The notes under the pieces are model-generated. The model had not been told where the DNA came from. It saw only the letters and a list, made by a program, of their open reading frames with translations, and ran no database searches. 64,000 nt of DNA from Diogma glabrata (lineage: Eukaryota > Arthropoda > Insecta > Diptera > Cylindrotomidae): contig OY856188.1 of assembly GCA_963693315.1 (NCBI GenBank), positions 194,814,322 to 194,878,321 on the forward strand, read 5' to 3'. The position numbers and the translations under genes are program-made. The stretch's first letter is position 1. Each line of letters opens with the position of its first letter. Positions 10,911 to 20,854 of this stretch are shown piece by piece.

Positions 10911-12944
10911 ACTTAGTAGAACGTCGAATTCGTTTTAGTTTTAATCAACAATGGTATCCGATGAGTGGAACATAAGAAAGCATCAATCAAAGCATCAACA
11001 AGACTTTAACTATTCAACTTTCTTTACCAGTTTTTGCGTCAAGAAAATCAAAGTAGGTATGAATATCAAATACCCTTATAAAAACAATACTGCTGTATGG
11101 ATGTTAAACAAGGAAACAAACACAAAATATCATACTCAAGCTTTAGTATTTGTGAACAAACGACGGGAAAACGAATCAATTGCTGTTGGACTAAATCGCA
11201 TGAATTGTGATCATTTTTGTTGAGTTATAATTTTTAATCTATGGGTGTGGCAATCCACGTCCTCCAGTCTCTGCTATTGACATATGAGCTAACGTGAGAT
11301 ATCGCAGTGATATGTCTCTAGCCAAGCTGAACTCTTAAGTATCTTTTTACGTCTTATTTTCCTGGTAAATCTTTTTACGCAGTTTTTTATTTTTATTGGT
11401 CAAAAAGATATTTTATTATGTGGTAGGATTTTTTGTTTACTTACCCTTTAAAACAACATAAAAAACATCAAAACATACATGACATTGATAACGATACATG
11501 AAAACGAAAGTATATAAAGTGTTAAGTACACTCAAGCTGAAAAATCTTATGAAAAAAGGTTGACAATATAAATTATCAATAAGACACCTAATTCTTATCA
11601 TTTCAATCTATCGTATGCATGCACAAGTACTTGATGCATTGTAATTAACCAGTAGCATCATTAATCCGTAACTACCTCTCCTCTATCAATCCACGTCCAA
11701 AGAAATTAATTCAAAGATTATAATCATTTTCACGTTTTGTTTATAATTTTTTTTCTTTTATTTCTACAAGAAATTAATAAAAAATAAATAAATATTATAA
11801 CAGGCAAGCCAACCAACCAACAACCATCGATTCAATCAATAAATTACAAAAGATCATTTCCTTTTACACTGAAAAGAAATGAAAAAAAAAAATCAAAATT
11901 TTTTATTGATATGTGATCAAAATTTTCTTTTCTTTTAAACTTAAAAAAAACTTGTTTCTTGGCTTGTAAAATTAGTTGGATTAATGGTTGAAAATATAAT
12001 AAATTTTCTTAAATTTTTAATGAAAGTAAGAAAGATTATGACAACATCGTAGACGACATAATGTGAATAAATAAACAACGAAAAAATAAGACAAACCTTT
12101 TTGACCCCAAAACGATCAATCGATTAAGATCACCTTTAACACTATCACTTTGGCATCAATCACATTAAGATTTATAAAGAAAAGTTGCTTGTGTAATTTC
12201 TTTAAATTCAAATAAATTAATCCCATTGTAAACGATTTAAAATTGTGGAATGTTGTTTTTAGAAATTTGCTCAAGATGGGAGTATCCCATATCAGAATAA
12301 TAAAAAAAACAATTCTGACAAACAAAGAAATGCCAAAGTGACATTGAAAATTAAAATTTTTTAACAAATATTTCAGTCATCAAACAATAATTATGTCATT
12401 GTCAATTAACCAAAGTCAACACAAATTATCAAATATCCATGTAAAATGTTGTTGACGATGATACAAAGAAAAGAAAAACATTGCACTTCCGGACATTAAA
12501 TTTTAATGATATTTGAGAGAAAGTATAATGATTAGTCATTTTGTTGTTCGTTTACTCGTATAAACATAACTCATTAATTTAGTTGTATGAAATTCGATAT
12601 CTTTAATTCTTATGAAGTGTTTTGCTGTATAAGTGTAAACGTAAACAAAGGTACAAATAAATTTTTAATTTGTTTTAAAATAAGGCTGAAAAACGATGTT
12701 CTTAAACCTGTAATGAAGATAGTATAAGCATAAAGAAAAAGTCGAGGGGTGGTTGTTTCGTAAGTCTGTGACGGTGGGCTAAGTTTAATGGTCGTGTTGA
12801 TGCAGTGGTTTATAACGCTCTGTTTGTTTGACAACGCTTTGTAGCGTACTGCGTAGAGTAGGATTTTACGCTCAAAAACAGATAAATGTGATTCGTTAGT
12901 TTGTGTAAGGGTTCACGTTTGATTGTCTGCGGCGGCTCCAGCTT
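10911..12944. other. About 2 kb with no supported gene
   Basis: The 90-codon open frame at 10951-11223 has no recognisable motif, no splice context and no neighbour that supports it. The rest is AT-rich with short runs. I cannot assign a function. Confidence 0.45.
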
Positions 12945-12949
12945 TTATA

Positions 12950-13139
12950 TATGTAAGTTAATACTAATGCGGCTCTTTGACTCAATCACTAATTCGAAAT
13001 ATTTAAAGGTTTCAATTACCGCAATTGGTTTATCACCACACCACACATTCATATATTTTGTTGTTTCATAATTTATTTGAAGACCACATCCATTACAGAT
13101 TATTGTGAAGACAACTTCCATTAATTTCAGCCGAGCCGA
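12950..13139 (-). pseudogene. Fragment of a non-LTR reverse transcriptase
   Basis: The minus strand gives CGLQINYETTKYMNV and then IAVIETFKYFELVIESKSRI, resembling the segment after the RT palm in RTE/R1/Jockey-type LINEs (…LxINxxKTKxM… then …FKYLGxxI…). It ends where the inverted-repeat element begins at 13140. It is too short to place in a clade. Confidence 0.55.
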
Positions 13140-13539
13140 TGGAAGTAGTATTGATGTGAGCGCTAGAGGGCACATAAGGGCAAAAATCTCAGTTTTCACA
13201 TAGTTCTAAAACTTTATAATTTTTTTTTTGCCTCGGAAATGGCGCCATTTAGGAAAATTTTGCACAAGGCAGTTTTTCCTTTATTATAATTTTACATAGA
13301 TTAAGAATATATTTTACAATTTGCAAAACTAGTAAATTTAAAACATATTGGCCGCCATATTGGATACGCCATTTTTAATTTTATTAATTTGACACAAGAT
13401 TCGGATTCAGCGATCACGATTATCTTACAATACATTCTTTGCGCTTTAATTTTCGTTTTACAAGACAAGATATAACAAGATATAATCTGTGTTTTTTAAC
13501 TTTCAGTGACCTATAGCACTCATATTGATACTACTTCCA
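13140..13539. mobile_element. 400-bp element with ~30-bp inverted ends
   Basis: The left end TGGAAGTAGTATTGATGTGA and the right end read inversely (TGGAAGTAGTATCAATATGA) are imperfect inverted repeats that continue for about 30 bp. The interior includes ATGGCGCCATTT and ATTGGCCGCCATATTGG and has no coding potential. CTTCCATTAATT occurs at both outer sides (around 13114 and 13534). I could not fix a target duplication. Confidence 0.65.
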
Positions 13540-13737
13540 TTAATTCACAAGAATTATTTGGAAGTGCATGTTTTAAAATATTTAAAAAAAAAAATTGGTA
13601 ATAACGTGTTATACTTACTCGGGATTTTTGTGTGCAATTAAACTCAAGTAACTAAGGAAGTAATTTGAATTATTTCAATTCAAAGGTATTGTTGAAAATA
13701 TCTCAGAAAAAAACTCTGTTTTTCTCTTTTACGTGTT
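13540..13737. other. Short spacer, possibly SINE body
   Basis: If the tRNA-like head at 13738-13824 belongs to a minus-strand SINE, its body would lie here. No tail is certain. Confidence 0.35.
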
Positions 13738-13824
13738 TCGGTTGGGATTCGAACTCGTAACCTCATCAGTGCCAGAGTGAGTTGAAATCCTTTGGCAGAC
13801 ACGCTATCCACTTCGCCACCAATG
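13738..13824 (-). repeat. tRNA-like sequence, probably the head of a SINE
   Basis: Read on the minus strand there is a good RNA polymerase III box A (TGGCGAAGTGG) and, about 50 bp on, box B (GAGTTCGAATCC). The spacing and the inserted arm resemble a Ser/Leu-type tRNA, but the T stem and acceptor do not pair well, so it is not an intact tRNA gene. A T-rich segment follows at about 13705-13720. I call it a tRNA-derived SINE or tRNA pseudogene; no other copy is seen in the window. Confidence 0.6.
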
Positions 13825-14179
13825 CGATGATATTTTGAAGTTGAAACTTCATCATCACTTTATTTACTTAAGTTGAATTTCCAACTGTCATTAGACTCCT
13901 ATTTATCGGAAATGTTTTAACATTATTTTGAGGATTTCTTACATGAATTCATATATGACAGGGGTGGCGAACCTTTGTCAGTATGCGTGCCAAACAAATA
14001 CAATCTATTTTTATAAAATTGCTCACGTGTCAAGCCATTTGTAAAATTAAAAATTACACTTATTACAAATAAAATAAAAACAAACGTTTGCAGAATTTTA
14101 TTAACAAAAATTAAAATCTACAATAAAATTCTTAAAAATTAAATTAAAATATTAAGTTTAAGTTAATTAATGCGATTTT

Positions 14180-14300
14180 TGTTGCTGCATCTTGGATGAC
14201 AAATATTGATTGTAGGATTCGTCGCTTTCAACAGAATACATGCCGAGCTAGATTTATCAGTGATTTATTTTCATCAGAGATTTATCAAAGTGTCCTATAT
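14180..14300 (-). pseudogene. Possible hAT transposase C-terminal scrap
   Basis: The minus strand reads LSSKMQQQKSH-like residues shortly inside the left end of the hAT element. This is where the C-terminus of a minus-strand hAT transposase should fall. The match is weak and rests mainly on position. Confidence 0.35.
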
Positions 14301-14399
14301 AAAATTGATAATGGACATGGTGCCCAAATATCGGAATTTAAAGTTGTATAAATAATACATAAAAAATGGCTGAAAAACTGGTTGAAATAATACAAAATT

Positions 14400-16164
14400 T
14401 GTTTTGATAAAATTCATTTTAACATTTTAAAATTCTTCGAAACTATCTTTTGTAAATTTATTTCCGAGAATAATGAGTTCCACGCATATGTGGACGAAAA
14501 AATTGACAATATAACTGTCGTTAGTGTCTTTAAACAGTTAAAACTTTCGGGGATGCTTCTCCAGGTTTTGCAAATCCAGGTTTTGCAAATCCTATAAACT
14601 TTTGTTTATAGAATTGTTTCCATATTGAAGTGTCTTGATTCTGTTCAGCGTAGAGCTGTTAAACTGATTGGCAACTCGCCTCTCAATTATGAGTTTGATT
14701 TCTCGCAGCACAGATGAAATGTTGCTGATCTGACAATTTTCTACAAATACATTATGGATGAACGAACTTCCGTATAGAGATAAAATCAATTTTACCTGAA
14801 CTATACCTAAATCTATAAACTTTTGTTTATAGAATTGTTTCCATATTGAAGTGTCTTGATTCTGTTCAGCGTAGAGCTGTTAAACTGATTGGCAACTCGC
14901 CTCTCAATTATGAGTTTGATTTCTCGCAGCACAGATGAAATGTTGCTGATCTGACAATTTTCTACAAATACATTATGGATGAACGAACTTCCGTATAGAG
15001 ATAAAATCAATTTTACCTGAACCAGAAAACCTATCGCGTAACACCAGAGCAAGTGTTGTGGCACTCCATATTGAACTCGATTGAAAATTATTCAATTTGA
15101 GTTTCATTTAAATTTAAAAATTGCCAAATTAAGAATATCCATGTTAATTTTGATAGTGTCTCATATGATGTCTTTTCAACTAATGCAGAAGTTCCTTAAA
15201 GCTCCGCTCTGTCACCAACTCTTTTATTTATATAAATGATTTGCTAGATTCAACTGTTAATCCTATCCATAGCTTTGCTGATGATAGCACACGCCATGTG
15301 CCACATGAAATATCAAATCTAAATTTTTCCTTCTGTGCTTAATAACTGTAGATCGAATTTGATAAATTCCTTAAATGTCGATCTCACTGCAATCATGGAT
15401 TGGGGTTTTCGTTGACAATATTGAATTGAATACGAGCAAAACTCAGGTTTCCCATTTTTCCAGATGATCCACACCTAATCCGTTTCCATTAAAGATTGAC
15501 GCCAAAGATCTTGTGGAGAAAGAATCTGTAAGACTTCTAGGAGTAGAAGTTGAAAGCAATATGAAATGTAATCCTCATATTTTTAGCCTAGCTAAGAACG
15601 CTGTTAAAACTAGACTGTTTGGGCAGATGCCATAAGTTTTTTAATAGCGATAACTTCTTTTAATATACAAATCATTTATTCGTCCCTGCATGGAATATGA
15701 TTCTCACATATGGAGTAGACCTTACTTTAGTATTTTAATGTGTCTTGATTCATTCTGCTCAGCGTTAAGCTGTTAAACTGAGTGGCAACTCGACTCTTAT
15801 TAACGAACTTGATTCCTTGCAGCACAGACGAAATGTTGCTGATCTGACAATTTTCTAAAAATACATTATGGATGAACGAGCTGCCACAGAAATAAAATCA
15901 ATTTTACCTGACCAAGCAAAATAATCGTGTTACACCAGAGCAAGTGTTGTGGCCCATCCATATATGGTTCAAACAAAAAAGTATATAGAACTGTTCCCTG
16001 TCCTATTTTTTTCAACAGAGTCCCTCACCTCTGGAATACCTTCTTGGGGTTTCCCCAATAGTTTTAATCCTCAAAATTTTAAAGTAAATTTCTTAAAGAA
16101 ACTTAATTTATTTGAACATAATCCAATCCAAATCCCTACTTGGCATGGTATCTTCGAATATTAA
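14400..16164 (+). pseudogene. Jockey/CR1-type LINE reverse transcriptase remnant (second family)
   Basis: Around 15185-15295 the plus strand reads SALSPTLLFIYINDLLDSTV and then PIHSFADDS, the RT catalytic FADD block. Around 15660-15870 it reads a YKSFIRPCMEY-like segment, then LDSLQH, RNVADLTIF and MDERAATEIKSILPDQ. The C-terminus near 16010-16164 gives RVPHLWNTF, FPNSFNPQNFKVNFLKKLNL and a stop. Frames shift repeatedly and a segment is duplicated near the start. It lies inside the hAT element. Confidence 0.75.
14586..15018 (+). repeat. Tandem duplication of ~210 bp inside the LINE remnant
   Basis: 14586-14802 and 14811-15020 are nearly identical, both running from TATAAACTTTTGTTTATAGA to ATCAATTTTACCTGAAC. 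A small 14-bp repeat (CCAGGTTTTGCAAAT, twice) precedes the first copy. The unit holds RT C-terminal codons that occur a third time, diverged, at 15740-15920. Confidence 0.85.
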
Positions 16165-16315
16165 GAGACGTTAATTACTTCGGTCTGAAAGACCTAAGTA
16201 TTACATTCATGAGCTCAAAGTGAAATTCTTACCCCCACTTTTTTTGACATTTCTCGACGTTTTAGGACCTCCTGATTCTAAAAAAGCAAAAAAAAAAAAA
16301 ATGTATGTCTGTCTG

Positions 16316-16339
16316 TCGGCCGGCCGGCCGGCCGGCCGT
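16316..16339. repeat. (CGGC)n run
   Basis: Five consecutive GGCC/CGGC units stand out in otherwise AT-rich DNA. They lie next to GTATGTCTGTCTGTC and an AACCGCTGGACGGATTTG motif, a combination common at the edges of arthropod dispersed repeats. Confidence 0.8.
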
Positions 16340-16599
16340 CACAACCGACGAAATCTAGAAAACCGCTGGACGGATTTGAAAAATTTTTTTTTCTAAAAAT
16401 AGGTTTACTTAATAGGAAGAGCCGAAAGGACGATGTGTTCGATAACTGTACCGGAAGTGTGTCAAAAAAATCGAAAAGGTGTCAAAACAAGGAAATTTGC
16501 ATATTTTTTGCTTAAAAAACGTTCATTTTAAGTGATTACGAGTAGGAACATTAAATTTGGAGAAATCTTGATGGTCGGGATTGGTATGTGAGACCAAAA

Positions 16600-17240
16600 T
16601 CTAGATTATTGCATTATAAGTTTGTCAAAAAAATGTTGTCAAGTGTGTCAAAAGAAAGATTTTTATTTATTTTTTTACCTAATTTTTTGGAAAAAAAATA
16701 AAATTAATTGTTTGTTTGAAATGAAGTTTTATTATTATTATTGAGAATTATGGCATTATAAGTTTGTCAAAAAAATGTTGTCAAGTGTGTCAAAAGAAAG
16801 ATTTTTATTTATTTTTTTACCCAATTTTTTGGAAAACAAGAAAATTGTTGGTTTGAAATGAAATTTTATTATTATTATTGAGAATTATGGCATCATAAGT
16901 TTGTCAGAAAAATGTTGTCAAGTGTGTCAAAAGATTTTTAATTAGTTTTTTACCCAATTTTTTTGAAAAAATTAAAATTGTTTCTTTGAAATGAAATTTT
17001 ATTATTATTATTGAGAATTATGGCATTATAAGTTTGTCAAAACATGTTGTCAAGTGTGTCAAAAGAACGGTTTTTATTTAATTTTTACCAAATTTTTTAC
17101 ATAAAAATAAAATTAATGATTTGTGACATGATATTTTATTATTATTATAGAGAATTATGGCATTATAAGTTTGTCAAAAAATAATGTCAAGTGTGTCAAA
17201 AAATGATTTCATTTATTTTTTTAGCCAATTTTTTGGAAGA
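16600..17240 (+). repeat. 137-bp tandem repeat, about 4.5 copies
   Basis: The word GCATTATAAGTTTGTCAAAA (one copy GCATCATAAG) recurs at 16611, 16753, 16890, 17023 and 17160, spacings of 142, 137, 133 and 137 bp. Each unit also holds TTGTCAAGTGTGTCAAAAG and a (ATT)n run. Unit-to-unit similarity is high. Confidence 0.9.
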
Positions 17241-17269
17241 AAATGTAGCTGTTTTTATGACGTAAATGT

Positions 17270-17710
17270 AATTTAAAATGAAATTGGACATGGAAATTTT
17301 TGAATTTGTTATAGTTTTGGAAATATTTTTGGAATTTTGAAAAAGTTTGTATTTTTGATTTTGTAATAATTTTTACAATATTTTTAGAATTTCGGCAAAA
17401 GTTTTAATTTTTGATTTTGTAAGAATTTTTGGAATATTTTTGGAATTTTGAAAAATTTTTAATTTTTGATATTATGATAATTTTTGGAATTTTGAAAAAA
17501 TTTTCAATTTTTGATTTTGTAATAATTTTTGCAATATATTTAGAATGTTGGAAAAAGTTTGAATTTTTAAGAATTTTTGAAATATTATTGGAATTTAGAA
17601 AAAATTTAAATATTTGATTTTATTCTAATTTTTGGAATATTTTTGGAATTTTGAAAAAGTTTGGTTTTATTGCATTTAACAATATTTTTGGAATTTTGAT
17701 TATAATTTTC
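17270..17710 (+). repeat. Degenerate AT-rich tandem array
   Basis: Variants of TTTTTGGAATATTTTTGGAA followed by TTTTGAAAAAGTTT and TTTTTGATTTTGTAATAA repeat about every 60-70 bp. The 62-codon open frame here is a by-product. Confidence 0.75.
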
Positions 17711-17799
17711 CGGCAACGTATTGATGTTTCGTGTTAGTTTTGTAATAAATTTTTAAACAGAGATAAAAAATACTAGTACTTTAACAAAGAGTTTTGTTT

Positions 17800-18720
17800 G
17801 ATATACATCGCTGCCCAAAACTAAAAACCATGTCCTCATAAAAGTTTTTTGCCGAAAACTATATAAAAATCCTTAACCCAGACCGAAGTCTTGATATCTC
17901 AGAGCTGTGAGATTTCAGCCCCTCCATATTTTATAATTTATTATAATTAACACTAAACCTACATTTGAAAAAAAAATCTGGTGATGTATCTCGATTTAAA
18001 ATAAATTATGAGGTTTTTACAAATTGTTTGAATTATGTAAATCTTGAGGAATTGTTCCTGTGTTAATTTAATATGACTATAGGTTTTTCATGAGATTCTA
18101 CATCTGCATTGAATTTCTTTAGATTTGGAAAATATTTAAATGTGTTGGATATAAGGTCGCGATTAAAAGTTTTTAATTTGGTTTCGAATGCTGGGATTAA
18201 ATTAACATAACAATGACAGTTTTGTTAATATCTTGCAGTTCAACATTTAATTTATTTAAATTTACACATATGATTTAAATGTGTTTGTGACTATCAAAAG
18301 AACATTAATTTCAAAAGCCGACGTCCGTTAATTGACTTTATTTTTCAATGATTTTCTATTTATCCAAAATCAGTCTAACTTCGTATAAACATTTTTGTGA
18401 CAAGGTTTATAATATCTTCCAGTGATATAAAACTCGCCTTTGCATATAAAATCTGCTGGTATATAACGCAATGGAACCCCAGAGTTTAATTTCCAACACG
18501 CTGAAAAAATAGAGGAACAAAGCCTTTTTCTAGTATACTACAAGCACCGTCACTAGTTACTGATACAATATTGGAAATATCTACTTCTACAATAACGAAG
18601 AAATATTGCTAATCGAGGTGATGTCGGTACTCTAATCAAGACAGAAAAAAATTAAACTTTCTTATTTTCAAAATCAAAGGAACTGATGCGGATTTGAAGC
18701 TTCCTTCACATATTCTCTGC
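17800..18720 (-). pseudogene. hAT transposase remnant
   Basis: The minus strand at 18490-18390 reads GFHCVIYQQILYAKASFISL and then EDIINLVTKMFIRS. This corresponds to the conserved hAT block (HCxIHxxxLxxK, then VVKxVNxIRS). Further on come an AFETKLKTFNRDLISN segment and, near 17825, FGQRCISNKTLC, resembling the C-terminal FGSTYxCExxFS block of hAT transposases. Stops and shifts are numerous, so it is dead. The best likeness is to the ZBED/GTF2IRD2-like group of hATs; this subfamily guess is from memory of the family pattern only. Confidence 0.7.
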
Positions 18721-18848
18721 GCTCTCTCCATGTTTTCTTTCTCTGTGGGCATAATGCGCTCGCATGCATCTGCGAACGTAAACGCTGCACCAGAAAATGT
18801 TCACGTGTCAGGAAAATTTTTATACGTGCCATAGGTTCGCCACCCCTA

Positions 18849-19512
18849 ATATAGGATGTCTAATATTTCTATTATAATCAACATTCTAAGTCACGAGTGT
18901 ATAGTCATTATTGATTGCTTCCAATCAATGCAAAATCAGTGAGCGACACTTGGTCAATTATTGTCATATATGCTCTTGCATGTAATACCGCATTTACAGC
19001 GACATAGCTAATTAGTAGATAATATATTAATTTGCATCTTTTCATATTTAATATGAGTTTACAACGTAGTTTGTAATTTATATCTTTTATGATATAAACA
19101 CATTTTAATTTAGTTTAGTTTAAATTGGTATCTGTCAAACTTTTAAAAAAGAATTGAAAAGTATGATAACTAGAGACCATTCCTCAAATTATTTATTTGA
19201 TGTTGAAAAATGTTTGACGGGGAAAAGAAATCTGATGATTTCAAATTTTTAGGAACAGAAGGCGGTGTAGATATGAAACATTTTTATTTGCAATGGTGTT
19301 CACAGCGTGAAGTATGAAATTAAAAATAATTTTATTTGTAGTAAGCCTAGATATCAAATTAGCTGCAAGCTTTAAAAATAAAAAGTGTTGACAGCACAGA
19401 TTTAAATTATATCTACATACTAATATGCTATGTCGCTGTAAATAAGGTGTTAAACAACATTTTGGACAATTTTAATTATTGGGGATTTTTGTGAGCAACT
19501 GTTATAGTTATA
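18849..19512. other. Spacer without recognisable gene
   Basis: AT-rich sequence between the hAT element and the mariner-type element. I see nothing coding. Confidence 0.5.
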
Positions 19513-20832
19513 CAGGGTGGGACGAACAAAAGTCACCATGGGGTTTAAACATTTAATAACTTTATCGTTTTTATATTTTTTTCAGATTATATAAAATAAA
19601 CAAAATGGAATTTTTTTACACTACGTATGGAAAATATTGTCACTTAAATGGCCCCCTTTTACAGCTTCGCGATGATAGGCTCGTTTTAGAGCATTTTCCA
19701 TAAAATTTTTCAAAATTTGAGGTTGTAGCGCTCGAATTTCTGCAACAATGTTGGCCTTGAGTTCAAGGATTGTCTCGAGTTTGTTCACATATACTCGCTC
19801 CTTCAAATAATCCCAAAGAAAATAGTCGAGTGCTGACAAATATGGCGAACGCGCTGGCCATTTAATTTCCGAATTTCATGGATATTATTCGCTCGCGAAA
19901 AATTTGATTTAAAAGTGACATTGTGTTCCGGGCAGTGTGAGCAGTGGCTCCATTCTGCTGAAACCACATCTCAGAGCTGGTTTTAAGTGCAAGACGTAAA
20001 AAATATTCCATCATAAACCGATACCGTTCTCCATTTACGGTTACAGCACTTCCATCTTCATTTTCGAAGAAATAAGGCCCAATGATATTTTCAAATGTAA
20101 TGCCACACCATATTGTACACCTAATGTGATGCAATTAGCGTTGATGAATGGCTCTTGGATTTTCAGAACCCCAGAACCTACACTTCTGCTTAATAACAAA
20201 GCCATTCAAATGAAAATGAGTTTCATCACTCATAATCAGATTTTAAATAAAGTTGATTTTATTTCCGGCCAACTGTTGAAATTTAACTGCAAAATTTAGA
20301 CGTTGCTAATGATCTGCGGGTTTTAATTCTTGCAAAAATTGCACCTTATATGAGAATTGGGAATAACAGTAAATCTTGTTTTAAAATGCGCCGTAGTGGC
20401 GTACAATCCATTCCTAGCTGAGCAGAACGCCTTCTGGTGGATATTTCTTGTGTTCCGTTAAAACTTTGCTCTACACGTTCAATGCTCTCCGCAGTGCGAA
20501 TTAAACGTGGTCTACCGGTTCGAGGCAAATCTCTTACTGTACCATGTTGGTGGTGACGATGAACGAAGCAACGAATCATTGCTCCAGATGGTGAAATTCT
20601 GACGTTAAAATGTTGACGATATGCTCTTGGCGTTAAAATAACTGATCGCTGATTTAAATAATAAAATTCTATTATTCTGATTCTTTGTTCAGTTGTGGAT
20701 GAAGTTGTGAATCAATTTGTGAAAATCTCCATTATTTATTCTCCAGATGTTATTTATATAATCTGAAGAAAAAAAAATATATAAACGAAAAAATTATTAA
20801 ATTTTTAAACCCCATGACTTTTGGCCCACCCC
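19513..20832 (-). mobile_element. Tc1/mariner-superfamily element, about 1.3 kb
   Basis: The left end CAGGGTGGGACGAACAAAAG, with TCACCATGGGGTTTAAA further in, is inverted at the right end (TTTAAACCCCATGACTTTTGGCCCACCCC, read in two parts). The left flank ends in TA. The interior carries a minus-strand transposase remnant. The outermost bases of the right end are degraded, so the right limit is approximate. Confidence 0.8.
19621..20640 (-). pseudogene. Tc1/mariner transposase remnant with a lost catalytic Asp
   Basis: The N-terminal HTH part reads HQHGTVRDLPRTGRPRLIRT (20579-20346). The catalytic core follows: SDETHFHLNGFVIKQKCRFW (first Asp, about 20218), TIWCGITFENIIGPYFFENE, QQNGATAHTARN (about 19950) and YLSALDYFLWDYLKERVY (third Asp, about 19840). 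The end is GGHLSDNIFHT and a stop. In the second catalytic block the usual QQDGA is QQNGA, so an essential Asp is Asn. There is also a frameshift near 19860 and the N-terminal part is separated by shifts. A relative of its C-terminus is at 29345-29530. Confidence 0.85.
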
Positions 20833-20854
20833 AAAATTTTTTAAGGAATTCTTT

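Larger units (their letters stand above)
13959..18848 (-). mobile_element. 4.9-kb hAT element, interrupted by nested insertions
   Basis: The ends CAGGGGTGGCGAACCT (13959) and AGGTTCGCCACCCCTA (to 18848) are inverted repeats of hAT type. Flanking octamers ATATATGA (13951-13958) and ATATAGGA (18849-18856) agree at 7 of 8 bases, the 8-bp duplication expected of hAT. Transposase remnants lie at both ends of the interior; the middle (about 14360-17770) is filled by a LINE and by tandem repeats. Confidence 0.75.

Noticed and set aside
10951..11223. 90-codon plus-strand open frame
   Set aside because: No motif, homologue that I recognise, splice or promoter context; length is within chance for a window of this size.
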